NCBI RefSeq assembly: GCF_001590685.1
Contig: NZ_CP014616.1
Coordinates: forward strand, 3,409,001-3,473,000
Source: Sporosarcina psychrophila
GTDB taxonomy: Bacteria; Bacillota; Bacilli; Bacillales_A; Planococcaceae
DNA: 64,000 bases
Direction: 5' to 3'
Part shown: piece after piece, positions 48,837-58,951 of the stretch
Numbering within the stretch: position 1 is the first letter of the stretch
Layout: every line of letters begins with the position of its first letter
Made by a program: the position numbers and the translations under genes
The notes under the pieces: model-generated
What the model was told of the DNA's origin: nothing
Seen by the model: the letters and a program-made list of their open reading frames with translations, nothing else
Database searches by the model: none

Positions 48837-48858
48837 ATCGATTCCCCCTGTTTTTTTG

Positions 48859-49003
48859 CAAAATAAAAGAGACCCTCACCTAATAAAAGGCAAAGGTCTC
48901 GCTAAGTCGGAATTTTAGTTTTGCAAAAATCCAGCTATCATAACCGATGGCAAAAGCCATGTATTGACGACTATGAAATAGGTTTCCCTATAGCTACTCC
49001 CCC
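48859..49003 (-). promoter_or_regulatory. yybP-ykoY manganese riboswitch with terminator
   Basis: On the minus strand the leader begins with GGGGGAGTAGCTATAGGGAA and continues with GTCGTCAATACATGGCTTTT, then GCGAGACCTTTGCC and GGTGAGGGTCTC followed by TTTTATTTTG (hairpin 48869-48900). These are the family's conserved blocks and the usual regulatory terminator. Mn2+ binding is expected to prevent termination. The promoter has an extended -10, TGGTATAAT (-10 hexamer at 49053-49048). Confidence 0.93.
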
Positions 49004-49080
49004 TTGACATAAAGTCAAAAGTTATTAAGTTCGGGTTCTTTTGTTTGATTATACCATAGTTGGTCAAAAAGTAAATATTA

Positions 49081-50169
49081 TTACCCGATTTTTATATGAT
49101 AATCGCTATTTTTCTTATTCTTTTCATAAAATGCGGTCATGGATGGAATCGAGGCTAGGAAATCAGCACATTGTATATCGCTTCCTTGCAGTAGCTCCTC
49201 TGCAACTGTCGTATCGAAAGTGGCATCCCACATCATATAATCCAGTGTTTCTGCCTCCACGCCAAGTCTACGCTGTAAGCGGATTGAGGCAAGGCCTCTT
49301 TCTGCAAGAAGCCGCGGCAATCTTCCCTTAGGCTTTTTGCCTGTCAATTCAACGACCATTGCGCAGTAAATCTCTTCAATCGGGTGCGGTGTAGGATCCG
49401 TTAAATGAACCGTTTTACCAGTAGCTCCTATGTGATTGGATAAATACACTGAAGCCTCGATTATATAATCAATCGGCACAACATTTATGCATGTCCGCGT
49501 TTTCCCCACGTAAGGAATAATTGGCATCCATCGCAATTTATCGATCATATTCATAAAGAAATATGGCCCGTCAAACTTAATCGTCTCCCCAGTTTTCGAG
49601 TGGCCTCGTACAATTCCAGGTCGGATAATAGTCACGGCTGCCTCCTTCTTCAGTTCTTCCACAAGTAGTTCCGCTTCAAATTTGGTTTCTTCATAATGAT
49701 TTTTAAAAGAAGTCGGACGAATCAGCTCAGTTTCAAGCAACTTACCCTCTCGTTTTCCTGCAACATACGCTGTACTAAAATACACGATCCGCTCAATAGA
49801 AGGATGAGTACGGACAAATTCAATAACTTGTCTCGTCCCCCCAACATTTACCTTCCAAGCAATTTCAGCTTTTACCGCGAGATCATATATGGCGGCGAGA
49901 TGCCACACAGTTAACTTTTCCTCGTGCAAATCTTTAATCGTCTGCTGCGCCATCCCAAGTCCTGGTTGCGTAATATCCCCGACCAGAATTTCAAACGGAA
50001 AAGTAACATTCATTTCTCTCATAATAGATGTAGCTTTTTCCTTTGCGAGACCAGCTTGGCTAGATTGAACGACTACGTAAACCTTCCTCACTTCTCCAAC
50101 ACGTACCAATTCTTTTATCAATTGCGTAGCAATAAATCCAGGAAAGCCGGTAAAAAAATGAGTTCTCAT
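49081..50169 (-). CDS. Extended SDR, thioester/fatty-acyl-CoA reductase-like
   Basis: This 362-residue NAD(P)-dependent protein starts with the Rossmann motif FFTGFPGFIATQLIKEL (about 4-20) and has YEETKFEAE with the catalytic Tyr and Lys (YxxxK). The overall pattern fits the NAD_binding_4 (male-sterility/acyl reductase) group of extended SDRs. The substrate is unknown. The start at ATG 50169 follows AAGGGGG; the upstream ATG lies before the ribosome site. It is isolated by an L element upstream. Confidence 0.85.
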   Translation of the reverse strand: MRTHFFTGFPGFIATQLIKELVRVGEVRKVYVVVQSSQAGLAKEKATSIMREMNVTFPFEILVGDITQPGLGMAQQTIKDLHEEKLTVWHLAAIYDLAVKAEIAWKVNVGGTRQVIEFVRTHPSIERIVYFSTAYVAGKREGKLLETELIRPTSFKNHYEETKFEAELLVEELKKEAAVTIIRPGIVRGHSKTGETIKFDGPYFFMNMIDKLRWMPIIPYVGKTRTCINVVPIDYIIEASVYLSNHIGATGKTVHLTDPTPHPIEEIYCAMVVELTGKKPKGRLPRLLAERGLASIRLQRRLGVEAETLDYMMWDATFDTTVAEELLQGSDIQCADFLASIPSMTAFYEKNKKNSDYHIKIG

Positions 50170-50258
50170 ATAATACCCCCTTATTTTGTAGTATAACATT
50201 TGAATTAGACTGTTAGAAGAATATTCTGTTTACAGCCCGAATGGTTCCCTTAGAATAG

Positions 50259-51001
50259 TTATGATTGCACGTCTGTTGATTAACCATTTTCTTGCATAAA
50301 GAGCAGGTAAGAAATGCTTGAAGAACACCGTTTCACCGGATCATTTCCAGTCTGCTTTTGGCGAACTATTCATGACAACTTTACCGAGGGGCAAGTGTGG
50401 GTAGAAATGACTTCATCATTCCTACCCACACTCTTTTCAGTAATCCTGTTACGACTAGTTGCCTGTGGCGTTCCTACAACGTTCAAGTGAAAAATACAGC
50501 TGTTTTAGAAAAAAAGAATAGATGACTTTTATAAGGTTATAAGTGCCCGAAGATACAATTTCGGGCACTCTTGCACGTTGTACAATGTGTTCTTGCTTAC
50601 TTTGAGTAAAGTGTACGCGTCATATCATGCGATGAACTTTAAGAAAGTGACTCTTCCTTAACTAAAAAAGACAAGACTATGGAGAAGACTTCAGCCGCCA
50701 AAATTGCATCTTTGGCGGCTATTATCCAGATAAGCAGCCCCGCTATTTTTTCGTCCCGAAAAGCTTTAGCACTTTGTGTACGTATCCATTTGGATAGCGA
50801 CGGATGAATAAGCACCATACGATTACCGAAAAAATGTGTAGGAATGCGACGAAGTCGCATTCCTACACATAAAGACATCTCGGTAATCGTATAGAGGTCG
50901 TTCAATCCAAGCAATCCAAATATACTGTACACGAAGCGCCTGCTGTTTGATTAAGTTATTTACTGGTTGTTTTTGGTTAATCAACACATGTGTTATGATT
51001 G
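50259..51001 (+). mobile_element. Non-coding element L, copy 4 (50268-50992) with its 9-bp target duplication
   Basis: The 725-bp body is flanked by the exact 9-bp repeat TTATGATTG (50259-50267 and 50993-51001). Its ends are CACGTCTGTTGATTAACC and, inverted, CACATGTGTTGATTAACC. This is the fullest copy. Hairpins lie at 50395-50431, 50543-50568, 50693-50720 (perfect 11-bp stem) and 50834-50870 (perfect 17-bp stem). The last sits inside an outer 12-bp stem, TACGATTACCGA with TCGGTAATCGTA. The conserved block is at about 50440-50505. ORFs here follow the hairpins and are not credible. Confidence 0.82.
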
Positions 51002-51039
51002 TTAACTTTGAGTTTATTACCGTCATGAAAAACTCAACA

Positions 51040-51071
51040 ATTAAAAGAACCTCCCAATAAAGGGAGGCTCT
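51040..51071 (-). terminator. Terminator of the RND pump gene
   Basis: GAGCCTCCC and GGGAGGTTC pair around TTTATT, followed by TTTTAATTG on the minus strand. Confidence 0.85.
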
Positions 51072-51075
51072 ACGG

Positions 51076-54000
51076 TTATTTACTTTCGACTGCACGTTTT
51101 CTCGTTTGTCGATCAAATAAGCTATAAATGATTGGTACAATATACAACGTGAACAAGGTCGAACTAAGTAATCCACCGATAACTGCAATTCCCATCGGCT
51201 GATTCATCTCGGTTCCTTCACCAATACCCAGCGCAAGAGGTAATAAGCCAAGAATAGTCGTCAGTGCAGTCATCAGGATCGGACGTAAACGATCCCTGGC
51301 CGAGGCAATAATAGCATCATATGAGCTGAGTCCCGCTTCTTTTCGTTGATTAATATAATCAACCAGGACAATCCCGTTGTTGACCACGATACCAACGAGG
51401 ACGAGAATCCCGATTATTGCTGTGACACTGATTGGCGTACTTGTCAGGAAGAGGCCTAGCCCTACTCCAATGATCATAAGTGGCACAGAGAACATAATGA
51501 CAAATGGGTATTTAAATGATTCGAACTGTGCCGCCATGACAATGTAGACAAGTACAACGGCTAGTAGTATCGCCATGACCATATCATCAATCGCACTTTC
51601 GAATAACTCTCTGTCACCGCCAAATGTTAGGTCAATTTCTTCCGGCAACTTAAGCCTGTCAATTGTATCATTCACTTTAGCCGTCATATCACCAAGTGAT
51701 TGAGACGATTCATACTTCATAGTAAATGTTACCGAGTGTGCTTGATCGACTCGTTGGATAGAAACGGGTCCTTCCGCAATTTCGATTTTAGCAACTTCCC
51801 CAAGTCTCACAAATGTACCTGTTGGAGTACGGAGTTCCAATTTTTTCAACTGGTCCATACTGTTACGGAACTTCTTATCGTATTTCACATAGACACCGAA
51901 CACTTCGTCGTTTTTTCCGATAATCTGTGTGGCTAATGAACCACGAGTCACACTGTTTACTGTTTGTGCAATTTGATAAGGCGCCAGTCCATTGTTAGAT
52001 GCTTTTTGGCGGTCCACTTCAATTTGGATTTCTTGAACAGTATTTTGAAGATTATTTGTCACTTCCGTTACGGAATCAAGTTCGACCAGTTCATTGTTCA
52101 AGTTTGTAACTGCTTCGTTCAGACGTTCTTCGTCTGTATCCTTCAATGAGAATGTCAACGTATTCGGACTTGAACCCGCTGCTGTCTGCATCACGAAGCC
52201 TATTTTGGCAGCGTCACCTACAGTTTTCAATACTTTGGGTTGCACATCATCTACGAATTTAAAGATCGAGCGTTCCCTTTCCGCAAGCGGTACAAGTTTG
52301 ACGGATATTTCTGCAATATTAGCTTTAGATGTACCTTGCGCGATATCCTGTTGCGTTCCACCAACAAGACTAACGTATACTTCCACATCATGCTCATCTT
52401 TCAATTGCGCTTCAATTCGTTTTACTACTTCATCTGTCGCATCTGAAGATGAACCGTTTGGTAACTTCACTGTAATGCTGACAAATCCCTCATCAGTCGC
52501 TGGCAAGAATTCGGTTCCGACCTTAGTTAAAGCAAAACTACTTAACACCAGCACAATTAGTGTAGTTAACAGGACAACAGAACGATGTTTCAGTGCCCAC
52601 TTCACCGATCTTTCAAAGTTATTCAATCCTTTTGAGCGGCGTCTCCTAGCTGCTATATTTTTCGTCGGTTTCTTTAGCATACGGCTCGCCATCATGGGTA
52701 CAACCGTCAATGCAACAACGAGTGATGCGAATAAACTAAAGGAAATTGTCAAGGCAAATTCCGTGAAAATCTGCCCGATTAATCCGCTGATGAAAATAAC
52801 TGGGACAAAAACGGCAAGCGTTGTTAACGTTGACGCAATAATGGCACCGCCAATTTCCTTCGAACCTTCAGAGGCTGCAATTTGCGGATCCTTCCCCATA
52901 GCAAGATGTCGTTCAATATTTTCAATGACGACAATCGAGTTATCAACTAGCATCCCTATACCAAGCGCAAGCGCACCAAGAGTCATAATATTAAGCGAGA
53001 AATCAGCAAAATACATGAGAACAAATGTCACAATGACCGAATATGGAATGGCAATACCAATAATAATTGGACTTTTTATGCCACGCAGGAAGAAGAACAA
53101 TACAAGCATTGCGAAAATACCGCCTAAAATAAGCGACTGTCCAATATTTCCTATGGCGAGTTTTACATAATCCCCTTGGTCAAATAAAATATCTGACTCG
53201 ACACCTTTGAATTCTTCTTTTTCCAACAGATTGTCAAGAGCCTCTTTGAAGGCGGTCGACACATCCGCTGTATTTGCACCAGATTCTTGCAACACGGACA
53301 TCAGAACAGCCTGCTGGTCATTTGCACGCGTTTCTGTGGCAGACTCTGCTTCGACAAGTGCAACATCCGCCACATCTGCAATTGTTACTGTAGCGCCATT
53401 TATCGGATTCGCACCAATCGCGATACTCCGAATGTCGGATATGGTCGTTAATGTACTGACAATACGGGTTGTGAGTTGCTTGCCATCCACCGTTTTAATT
53501 GGTTCACCAGGCATAGACACATTGTTTGCTTGAATCATCTTGACGATATCGGCTTGTTCAAGGCCATTCGCTACGAGTTTGTTCTGATCCATAATGATTT
53601 GTACTTCTTCTATCAATTGACCCGAAACGGAAACACTTGCTACGCCTTTCGTCCGGCGTAATTCAGTTTCTAGCTGATCCGCAATTTTCCGGATATCTGT
53701 ATCATCCGCAGTTGCACGCAGTGACAATTGAATAACCGGGAACTGGGACGGATCAAATTTCATAAAACGTGGTTTTGTGGCACCTTCTGGGACTGGAATT
53801 TGATCTACCCTTTGCATAATATCGAGCTGGACATCATCGATTTTCGTTGACCAGTCAAACATAAGTAAGATGAAATTGGCGCCCTCCTGCGAGGTGGATT
53901 GCATTGATTTCAATCCAGGCGCAGTCGAAAGACTCGCTTCGAGTGGTTTTGTTATTTTCTCGCTCACTTCTGCCGGAGATGCACCTGGATAACTTGTCAC

Positions 54001-54141
54001 AACGACAGCAATCGGCGGGTTCAATTCTGGTATTAGCGTCACTGGAATACGAAAGAATGATACCGCCCCTAAAATGATGATAAGAAACATAATGACAATC
54101 GTAAATACGGGCCTTTTTATAGAAAAATCACTAATTTTCAT
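51076..54141 (-). CDS. RND-family efflux transporter (SwrC/AcrB-like)
   Basis: This 1021-residue transporter has 12 helices in the RND pattern, one at the N-terminus, and two large extracellular loops. The central region has GALALGIGMLVDNSIVVIENI with the proton-relay Asp. In Gram-positives the best-known relative is SwrC (YerP), involved in surfactin tolerance and swarming; the substrate here is not shown. No membrane-fusion protein is next to it. ATG at 54141 is chosen over GTG at 54147 by spacing from AAAGGA. Confidence 0.9.
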   Translation of the reverse strand: MKISDFSIKRPVFTIVIMFLIIILGAVSFFRIPVTLIPELNPPIAVVVTSYPGASPAEVSEKITKPLEASLSTAPGLKSMQSTSQEGANFILLMFDWSTKIDDVQLDIMQRVDQIPVPEGATKPRFMKFDPSQFPVIQLSLRATADDTDIRKIADQLETELRRTKGVASVSVSGQLIEEVQIIMDQNKLVANGLEQADIVKMIQANNVSMPGEPIKTVDGKQLTTRIVSTLTTISDIRSIAIGANPINGATVTIADVADVALVEAESATETRANDQQAVLMSVLQESGANTADVSTAFKEALDNLLEKEEFKGVESDILFDQGDYVKLAIGNIGQSLILGGIFAMLVLFFFLRGIKSPIIIGIAIPYSVIVTFVLMYFADFSLNIMTLGALALGIGMLVDNSIVVIENIERHLAMGKDPQIAASEGSKEIGGAIIASTLTTLAVFVPVIFISGLIGQIFTEFALTISFSLFASLVVALTVVPMMASRMLKKPTKNIAARRRRSKGLNNFERSVKWALKHRSVVLLTTLIVLVLSSFALTKVGTEFLPATDEGFVSITVKLPNGSSSDATDEVVKRIEAQLKDEHDVEVYVSLVGGTQQDIAQGTSKANIAEISVKLVPLAERERSIFKFVDDVQPKVLKTVGDAAKIGFVMQTAAGSSPNTLTFSLKDTDEERLNEAVTNLNNELVELDSVTEVTNNLQNTVQEIQIEVDRQKASNNGLAPYQIAQTVNSVTRGSLATQIIGKNDEVFGVYVKYDKKFRNSMDQLKKLELRTPTGTFVRLGEVAKIEIAEGPVSIQRVDQAHSVTFTMKYESSQSLGDMTAKVNDTIDRLKLPEEIDLTFGGDRELFESAIDDMVMAILLAVVLVYIVMAAQFESFKYPFVIMFSVPLMIIGVGLGLFLTSTPISVTAIIGILVLVGIVVNNGIVLVDYINQRKEAGLSSYDAIIASARDRLRPILMTALTTILGLLPLALGIGEGTEMNQPMGIAVIGGLLSSTLFTLYIVPIIYSLFDRQTRKRAVESK

Positions 54142-54162
54142 GGACACGTTCCTTTCTTTATT

Positions 54163-54329
54163 GGAAAAGCGGAAGGCGCCGCCTAGCCCCGACAGGCATA
54201 AGTGATAAAGGAAGTCAGTCTAAGAACGCGACGTCCTGTCGCAACAAGGAGGTATGTAGTTCAATCCCTCCCCGCTGCGTAACTCACATCCTGTAAGCCT
54301 CCGAGTGGTTGGCGCCTGGAGTCTAGACA
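54163..54329. repeat. Dispersed repeat A with embedded module E, copy 4
   Basis: The A ends (GAAAAGCGGAAGGCGCC and GGCGCCTGGAGTCTAGACAA) surround an E module (GCGACGTCCTGTCGCAACAA, then TTCAATCCCTCCCC). It begins only about 20 bp upstream of the RND start, so the promoter must lie within or beyond it. From 54330 to 54480 nothing else was seen. Confidence 0.75.
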
Positions 54330-54483
54330 ACGACCAAAGTAGAAAAAATCGGTATTTTCTTATCTTTTAAAAAAGCTTCACTCCATTAATCATAATGAAA
54401 CATGGTGTCGACTTCAAACGGGAGCGCCTAAAGCTTTGGTAACGGACTTAATTAATATCCTTCAACTGTTCGTAAATGATAAG

Positions 54484-54521
54484 AAAACCCGACAGGACGG
54501 ATAGACCGTCTTGCCGGGTTT
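54484..54521 (-). terminator. Terminator of prfC
   Basis: AAAACCCG and CGGGTTTT with an inner GACGG/CCGTC stem, followed by a T-run. Confidence 0.8.
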
Positions 54522-54526
54522 TTAAA

Positions 54527-56101
54527 TTATAATTGACTATATAATTCGATTTCCGGATACTTATCATGGAACCAACGCATTGCAAAATCGTTTTCAAATA
54601 AGAATACACGTTTGTCGTGGCGATCTTTTACAAGCATTGCTCGTTGCCCTGCCATAGATTCTTTGACGTCACCTTCGTTGACAATCCAGCGCGCAACTTT
54701 CGAACCGACGTGCTCCATGCGCACTTCGACGTTATACTCATTCTTCATTCGGTGCTCGAACACTTCAAATTGAAGTTGACCAACTGCACCTAAAAGTACT
54801 TCCTCAGTATGGAGCGTCCGGTAATATTGAATTGCTCCCTCTTGCACAAGCTGAAGAATTCCTTTATGGAAATGTTTAGACTTCATAACGTTTTTCGCTG
54901 TTACCCGAACAAAGAGTTCCGGTGTAAACTGTGGTAACGCATCGAATAGGAAGTTTGATTTACCACCGATTACTGTATCCCCGATTTGGTAGTTACCTGT
55001 ATCGTGAAGTCCAATAATATCACCAGCTACCGCTTCCTCCACTATTTCACGATCATCCGCAAGGAACTGCGTTGTCTGTGTCAGTTTGAATGTCCTGGAA
55101 ATACGCGGAACCGTTACAGTCATTCCACGTTCGAATGCACCTGAAACAATACGAACGAATGCGATTCTATCACGGTGCATCGGATTCATATTCGCTTGAA
55201 TTTTGAAGATAAAACCTGAAAACTCTTCCGAATACGGATCGATTTCTGTTTTATCTTTTGTTATTCGTGGTTGTGGTGGTGGTGAAAACTGTAAAAACGT
55301 TTCCAAAAATGTCTGCACACCAAAGTTTGTCAATGCACTGCCGAAAAATACAGGTGTCAGTTCACCTATTGCTATTTTCTCTTCATCAAAATCATTGCCT
55401 GCTTCGTTAAGAAGTAGAACGTCTTCAAGTGCTTGCTTATAATATGATGTTTCCATCATTGGATGTGGTTCTGCAAGCCCTCCGTCTTCATTGATCGCAA
55501 GAAAACGCTTGTCATCGTCGACCCGTACCTGTTCAACACGGTTGTTAAAACGATCGTAAATACCAAGGAACTCTTTACCCATTCCAATTGGCCAGTTCAT
55601 CGCGTAAGACTGGATACCAAGCACTTCTTCCAATTCTTCCATCAGTTCAAGCGGTTCTTTCCCTTGACGGTCCATTTTATTAATGAACGTGAAGATTGGA
55701 ATCCCACGCATACGGCATACTTTGAATAATTTAATCGTCTGTGGCTCGATTCCTTTTGCTGAATCGACCATCATGACAGCCGCATCGACGGCCATAAGTG
55801 TACGATATGTGTCTTCACTGAAATCTTCGTGTCCCGGTGTATCCAAGATGTTAACGCGCTTACCATCGTAATCGAATTGCATGACGGATGATGTTACCGA
55901 AATTCCACGTTGCTTCTCAATTTCCATCCAGTCAGAAGTTGCGAATTTCCCTGATTTCTTACCTTTTACTGTTCCGGCATCGCGGATTGCACCACCGAAA
56001 TAGAGTAGTTTTTCTGTGATTGTCGTTTTCCCGGCATCCGGGTGAGAAATAATTGCAAACGTCCGGCGGGATGCAATTTCTTCATGTATTGGTTTGTCCA
56101 T
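54527..56101 (-). CDS. prfC: Peptide chain release factor 3
   Basis: This 524-residue GTPase recycles release factors 1 and 2 from the ribosome. The G motifs are SHPDAGKTT (G1), the switch-I region [16 protein letters not shown] (G3) and NKMD (G4). The RF3 C-terminal domain ([11 protein letters not shown]) separates it from EF-G. The length is right. ATG follows GAAGGAGAC. It is monocistronic. Confidence 0.96.
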   Translation of the reverse strand: MDKPIHEEIASRRTFAIISHPDAGKTTITEKLLYFGGAIRDAGTVKGKKSGKFATSDWMEIEKQRGISVTSSVMQFDYDGKRVNILDTPGHEDFSEDTYRTLMAVDAAVMMVDSAKGIEPQTIKLFKVCRMRGIPIFTFINKMDRQGKEPLELMEELEEVLGIQSYAMNWPIGMGKEFLGIYDRFNNRVEQVRVDDDKRFLAINEDGGLAEPHPMMETSYYKQALEDVLLLNEAGNDFDEEKIAIGELTPVFFGSALTNFGVQTFLETFLQFSPPPQPRITKDKTEIDPYSEEFSGFIFKIQANMNPMHRDRIAFVRIVSGAFERGMTVTVPRISRTFKLTQTTQFLADDREIVEEAVAGDIIGLHDTGNYQIGDTVIGGKSNFLFDALPQFTPELFVRVTAKNVMKSKHFHKGILQLVQEGAIQYYRTLHTEEVLLGAVGQLQFEVFEHRMKNEYNVEVRMEHVGSKVARWIVNEGDVKESMAGQRAMLVKDRHDKRVFLFENDFAMRWFHDKYPEIELYSQL

Positions 56102-56259
56102 TGTATATTGTCTCCTTCTGCTCTGCTTTCCTTAGCATAGACACATTGGAGGATGATTTCAACAATTTTTTATCGGAATTAGTGAAGCACAGGTAAAACT
56201 GAACGTCAGATTCCCAAAACTCTTCAACAACAGCAAAACCACGATGTCATCCATTCCAC

Positions 56260-56293
56260 AAAAAAAAGAGCTATCCCAAAATCAGGACAACTC
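56260..56293 (-). terminator. Terminator of murE
   Basis: GAGTTGTCC and GGATAGCTC pair with wobble positions and are followed by TTTTTTTT on the minus strand. Confidence 0.7.
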
Positions 56294-56300
56294 TCTCTAC

Positions 56301-57791
56301 TCATTTTCCAACTAATCCTGTACCAAATTTCTTCTCTGCCTCTACCAGCGCAATCTCCGCGTCTGAGTGTGGGTATTTCGTAGAGCCGATAATTTGATAA
56401 TCCTCATGCCCTTTACCAGCGAAAATGATAATGTCATCACGCTCTGCAACCGCTATCGCATGGCGCACTGCTTCCGGTCGATCACCAATACATGCATACT
56501 GATTATGCTTCATACCCGCTTCCAACTCTGCAAGTATCGATTCATACGGCTCGTCCCGCGGATCGTCCGTCGTTAAGATTACATAATCTGCGACGGATGC
56601 TTTATCTGCCATAATCGGACGTTTTATCCGATCACGGTTGCCACCCGTACCAATGACGAATATTAGACGACTTCCTTCCTTCTTATAAGGAAGAACTGCA
56701 TCAATCGCTTTTTCAATAGCATCAGGTGAATGCGCATAATCGACATACATTGTAATCGGCAATTCTGTCGGTACTTGTTCCATACGCCCTTTAACGGCTG
56801 AAATCTTCCCTAGATAGTTAATAACATCTTCAGTCATCATTCCTTTGGCATACAAAGTAGCGATGACCGCGAGCGCATTATAGACACTGAATTCACCAAT
56901 GAGGCTCATGTCAACTCGGAATTCACCATCGGGCGCAGTAAGCCTGAATGTCGTACCATTTGCCCGTAGCTCAATATCCGATCCACGAAAAACGGCTTCA
57001 TTTTGGATACCGTATGTCAAAACTGGATAAGAAGTCATTTCCAGTAGCTTGTTGCTCCATTCATCGTCTGCATTGACAACGGCAAATTTACGCTTTTCCA
57101 AGTCTTGTCCTAGCTGAGAAAACAACAATCCTTTCGCCTGACCATAATTGTCCATTGTCCCATGGTAATCGAGATGATCATGCGTTAGATTTGTAAAAAC
57201 AGCGATGTCAAATTCCGTACCAGCCAAACGACCTTCCACTAGACCATGTGACGATACTTCCATCGTCATTGTTGTACATCCTTCATCCGCTGCACGGGCA
57301 ATCATCCCTTGTGTCGTCAATACATCAGCCGTCGTGTTCTCAGTCTCATAAAGGGTTCCATCCAAATCGAAACCGATTGTTCCAGTAACGGCGGATTTCT
57401 CACCCGCCCGCTGAAGAATCGCTTGGATGATGCCACTGACACTCGTCTTGCCGTTCGTACCCGTTACCCCAATCATCGTCATCCGCTTCGATGGATAATC
57501 ATAAAAACGGGACGCCAACAAGCTGATAGCCCGTGACGTATTTTCAACCATTACCACCGCGACTTTTTCCAAATCGACATCGACTTGCTTCGAAGCAACA
57601 ATCACCCTTGCTCCATTGTCCACGGCTTTCCCAACGTAATTATGGCCATCTACCGTAAATCCTTCGATACAGACGAAAATTCCTCCTGCATTGACCGCGC
57701 GCGAATCAATCGCGATATCCGTCACAGTCGGCGGAACCGCTCCTGCTACCCGTTTGACAGGTAACATTGAAAGTAACTTTTCCGTTTCCAT
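56301..57791 (-). CDS. murE: UDP-MurNAc-tripeptide synthetase (MurE)
   Basis: This 496-residue cytoplasmic ligase adds the third residue of the peptidoglycan stem. The Mur-ligase ATP motif GTNGKTS lies at 111-117, MEVSSHGL and the carbamylated-Lys region follow. The specificity motif is DDPR (409-412), not the DNPR usual for meso-diaminopimelate enzymes or the DDP-N/A seen in lysine enzymes. The gene is outside a dcw cluster, 13 bp downstream of an M42 peptidase gene. The ATG follows GGAGGGG. Confidence 0.94.
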   Translation of the reverse strand: METEKLLSMLPVKRVAGAVPPTVTDIAIDSRAVNAGGIFVCIEGFTVDGHNYVGKAVDNGARVIVASKQVDVDLEKVAVVMVENTSRAISLLASRFYDYPSKRMTMIGVTGTNGKTSVSGIIQAILQRAGEKSAVTGTIGFDLDGTLYETENTTADVLTTQGMIARAADEGCTTMTMEVSSHGLVEGRLAGTEFDIAVFTNLTHDHLDYHGTMDNYGQAKGLLFSQLGQDLEKRKFAVVNADDEWSNKLLEMTSYPVLTYGIQNEAVFRGSDIELRANGTTFRLTAPDGEFRVDMSLIGEFSVYNALAVIATLYAKGMMTEDVINYLGKISAVKGRMEQVPTELPITMYVDYAHSPDAIEKAIDAVLPYKKEGSRLIFVIGTGGNRDRIKRPIMADKASVADYVILTTDDPRDEPYESILAELEAGMKHNQYACIGDRPEAVRHAIAVAERDDIIIFAGKGHEDYQIIGSTKYPHSDAEIALVEAEKKFGTGLVGK

Positions 57792-57804
57792 TAAACCCCT
57801 CCGT

Positions 57805-58857
57805 TCAGTCCATCATTGCTGAAGTTACATATGCACGAAGCAGCTGTGCTGATGCTTTTAGCGAATCGATATGTGTCCGTTCCAATGCATGCGATGATTC
57901 GATGCCTGGACCAAACAATGCATGTTTCACGTCAAAGCCCGCTCGAATTGCAGCAGATGCATCTGAACCGTAAAACGGGTAAATATCAAGTTTGAACGGA
58001 ATGTACCCTTCTTTGCAAAGGCCCGTCAAATGTTGTGTCAACGCATAATGATATGGCCCGCTTGAATCTTTGGCACAAATCGACACTGTATATTCGTCCG
58101 AAGTTTGCCCGTCACCAATCGCTCCCATATCGACCGCGATATACTCAACAGTCTCAACTGGAATATTAGAGTTACCACCATAACCGATTTCTTCATTGTT
58201 AGAAATATAGAAATGCGTCGTATGCGGAAGTTTGACCCCTTCTTCTTTCAATGAACGAATCAGTTCAAGCAACAGCGCAGTACTCGCTTTATCATCAAGA
58301 TGACGTGACTTAATGAAACCGCTGTCCGTCGCTTCAAAACGAGGATCGAATGATACAAAATCGCCCACTTCAATACCTAGTGCACGTGTTCCAGCTGCAT
58401 CAGTTACTTTCTCGTCAATACGCACTTCGATATTTTCCACGCTTCGTTCTGCAGTCCCTGCGTTTTTATAAACATGAACTGTAGTCTGATGCATAAGAAT
58501 TGTTCCTCGGACTTCTTTCCCTGACGCCGTATGAATGAGGCAGTATTCTCCTTCAACCGCGTTCCAATTGAAACCACCAATCATTGTCAACTTCAGGCGA
58601 CCATTGCTTTTCACTTCTTTCACCATCGCCCCAAGTGTATCGGTATGCGCTGTAAGCAGACGATGTCGCGTTGAATCCACTCCTTCAATCGTTGCAATGA
58701 TTGCCCCTTTGTTTGTTTTCTTATGTGTTACCCCAATTTCGTCAAGTTCCTTTGCTATTAACTTCATCACTTTTTCCGTATAACCTGATGGACTTGGTGT
58801 CTCCACAAGCCTTTTTAGTAGTTCAACAATACGTTTTTCATCAAATGTTGTAGTCAT
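57805..58857 (-). CDS. M42-family metalloaminopeptidase
   Basis: This 350-residue dinuclear-metal aminopeptidase is of the glutamyl-aminopeptidase/FrvX type. The metal-ligand regions are TAHTDTLG (His and Asp), HLDDKAS (bridging Asp), NNEEIGYGG (catalytic Glu) and AVDMGA. Such enzymes form cytoplasmic dodecamers that trim peptides. The ATG follows GAGAGGGG. It is in an operon with murE, possibly by chance. Confidence 0.92.
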   Translation of the reverse strand: MTTTFDEKRIVELLKRLVETPSPSGYTEKVMKLIAKELDEIGVTHKKTNKGAIIATIEGVDSTRHRLLTAHTDTLGAMVKEVKSNGRLKLTMIGGFNWNAVEGEYCLIHTASGKEVRGTILMHQTTVHVYKNAGTAERSVENIEVRIDEKVTDAAGTRALGIEVGDFVSFDPRFEATDSGFIKSRHLDDKASTALLLELIRSLKEEGVKLPHTTHFYISNNEEIGYGGNSNIPVETVEYIAVDMGAIGDGQTSDEYTVSICAKDSSGPYHYALTQHLTGLCKEGYIPFKLDIYPFYGSDASAAIRAGFDVKHALFGPGIESSHALERTHIDSLKASAQLLRAYVTSAMMD

Positions 58858-58893
58858 TTCTATTTCCCCTCTCTCTCGCGTCGAAATATGTAA

Positions 58894-58922
58894 TTCAATC
58901 CCAATGTCGAATCATGTATGAT
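58894..58922 (+). promoter_or_regulatory. Candidate promoter with a Spo0A box
   Basis: TTCAAT (58894-58899) and TATGAT (58917-58922) are 17 bp apart; TGTCGAA (58905-58911), the 0A-box core, lies in the spacer. A single heptamer can occur by chance. Confidence 0.4.
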
Positions 58923-58951
58923 AAGTATAAAGTAATGTTGTGAGGTGCCCA

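Noticed and set aside
50395..50870. Hairpin series considered as a CRISPR array
   Set aside because: The stems are different from one another, unevenly spaced and lack identical repeats or regular spacers; no cas genes are nearby.
50639..51188. ORFs of 97 and 121 codons in and around element L copy 4
   Set aside because: They cross hairpins, the target duplication and the end of the RND gene in another frame; not conserved between copies.
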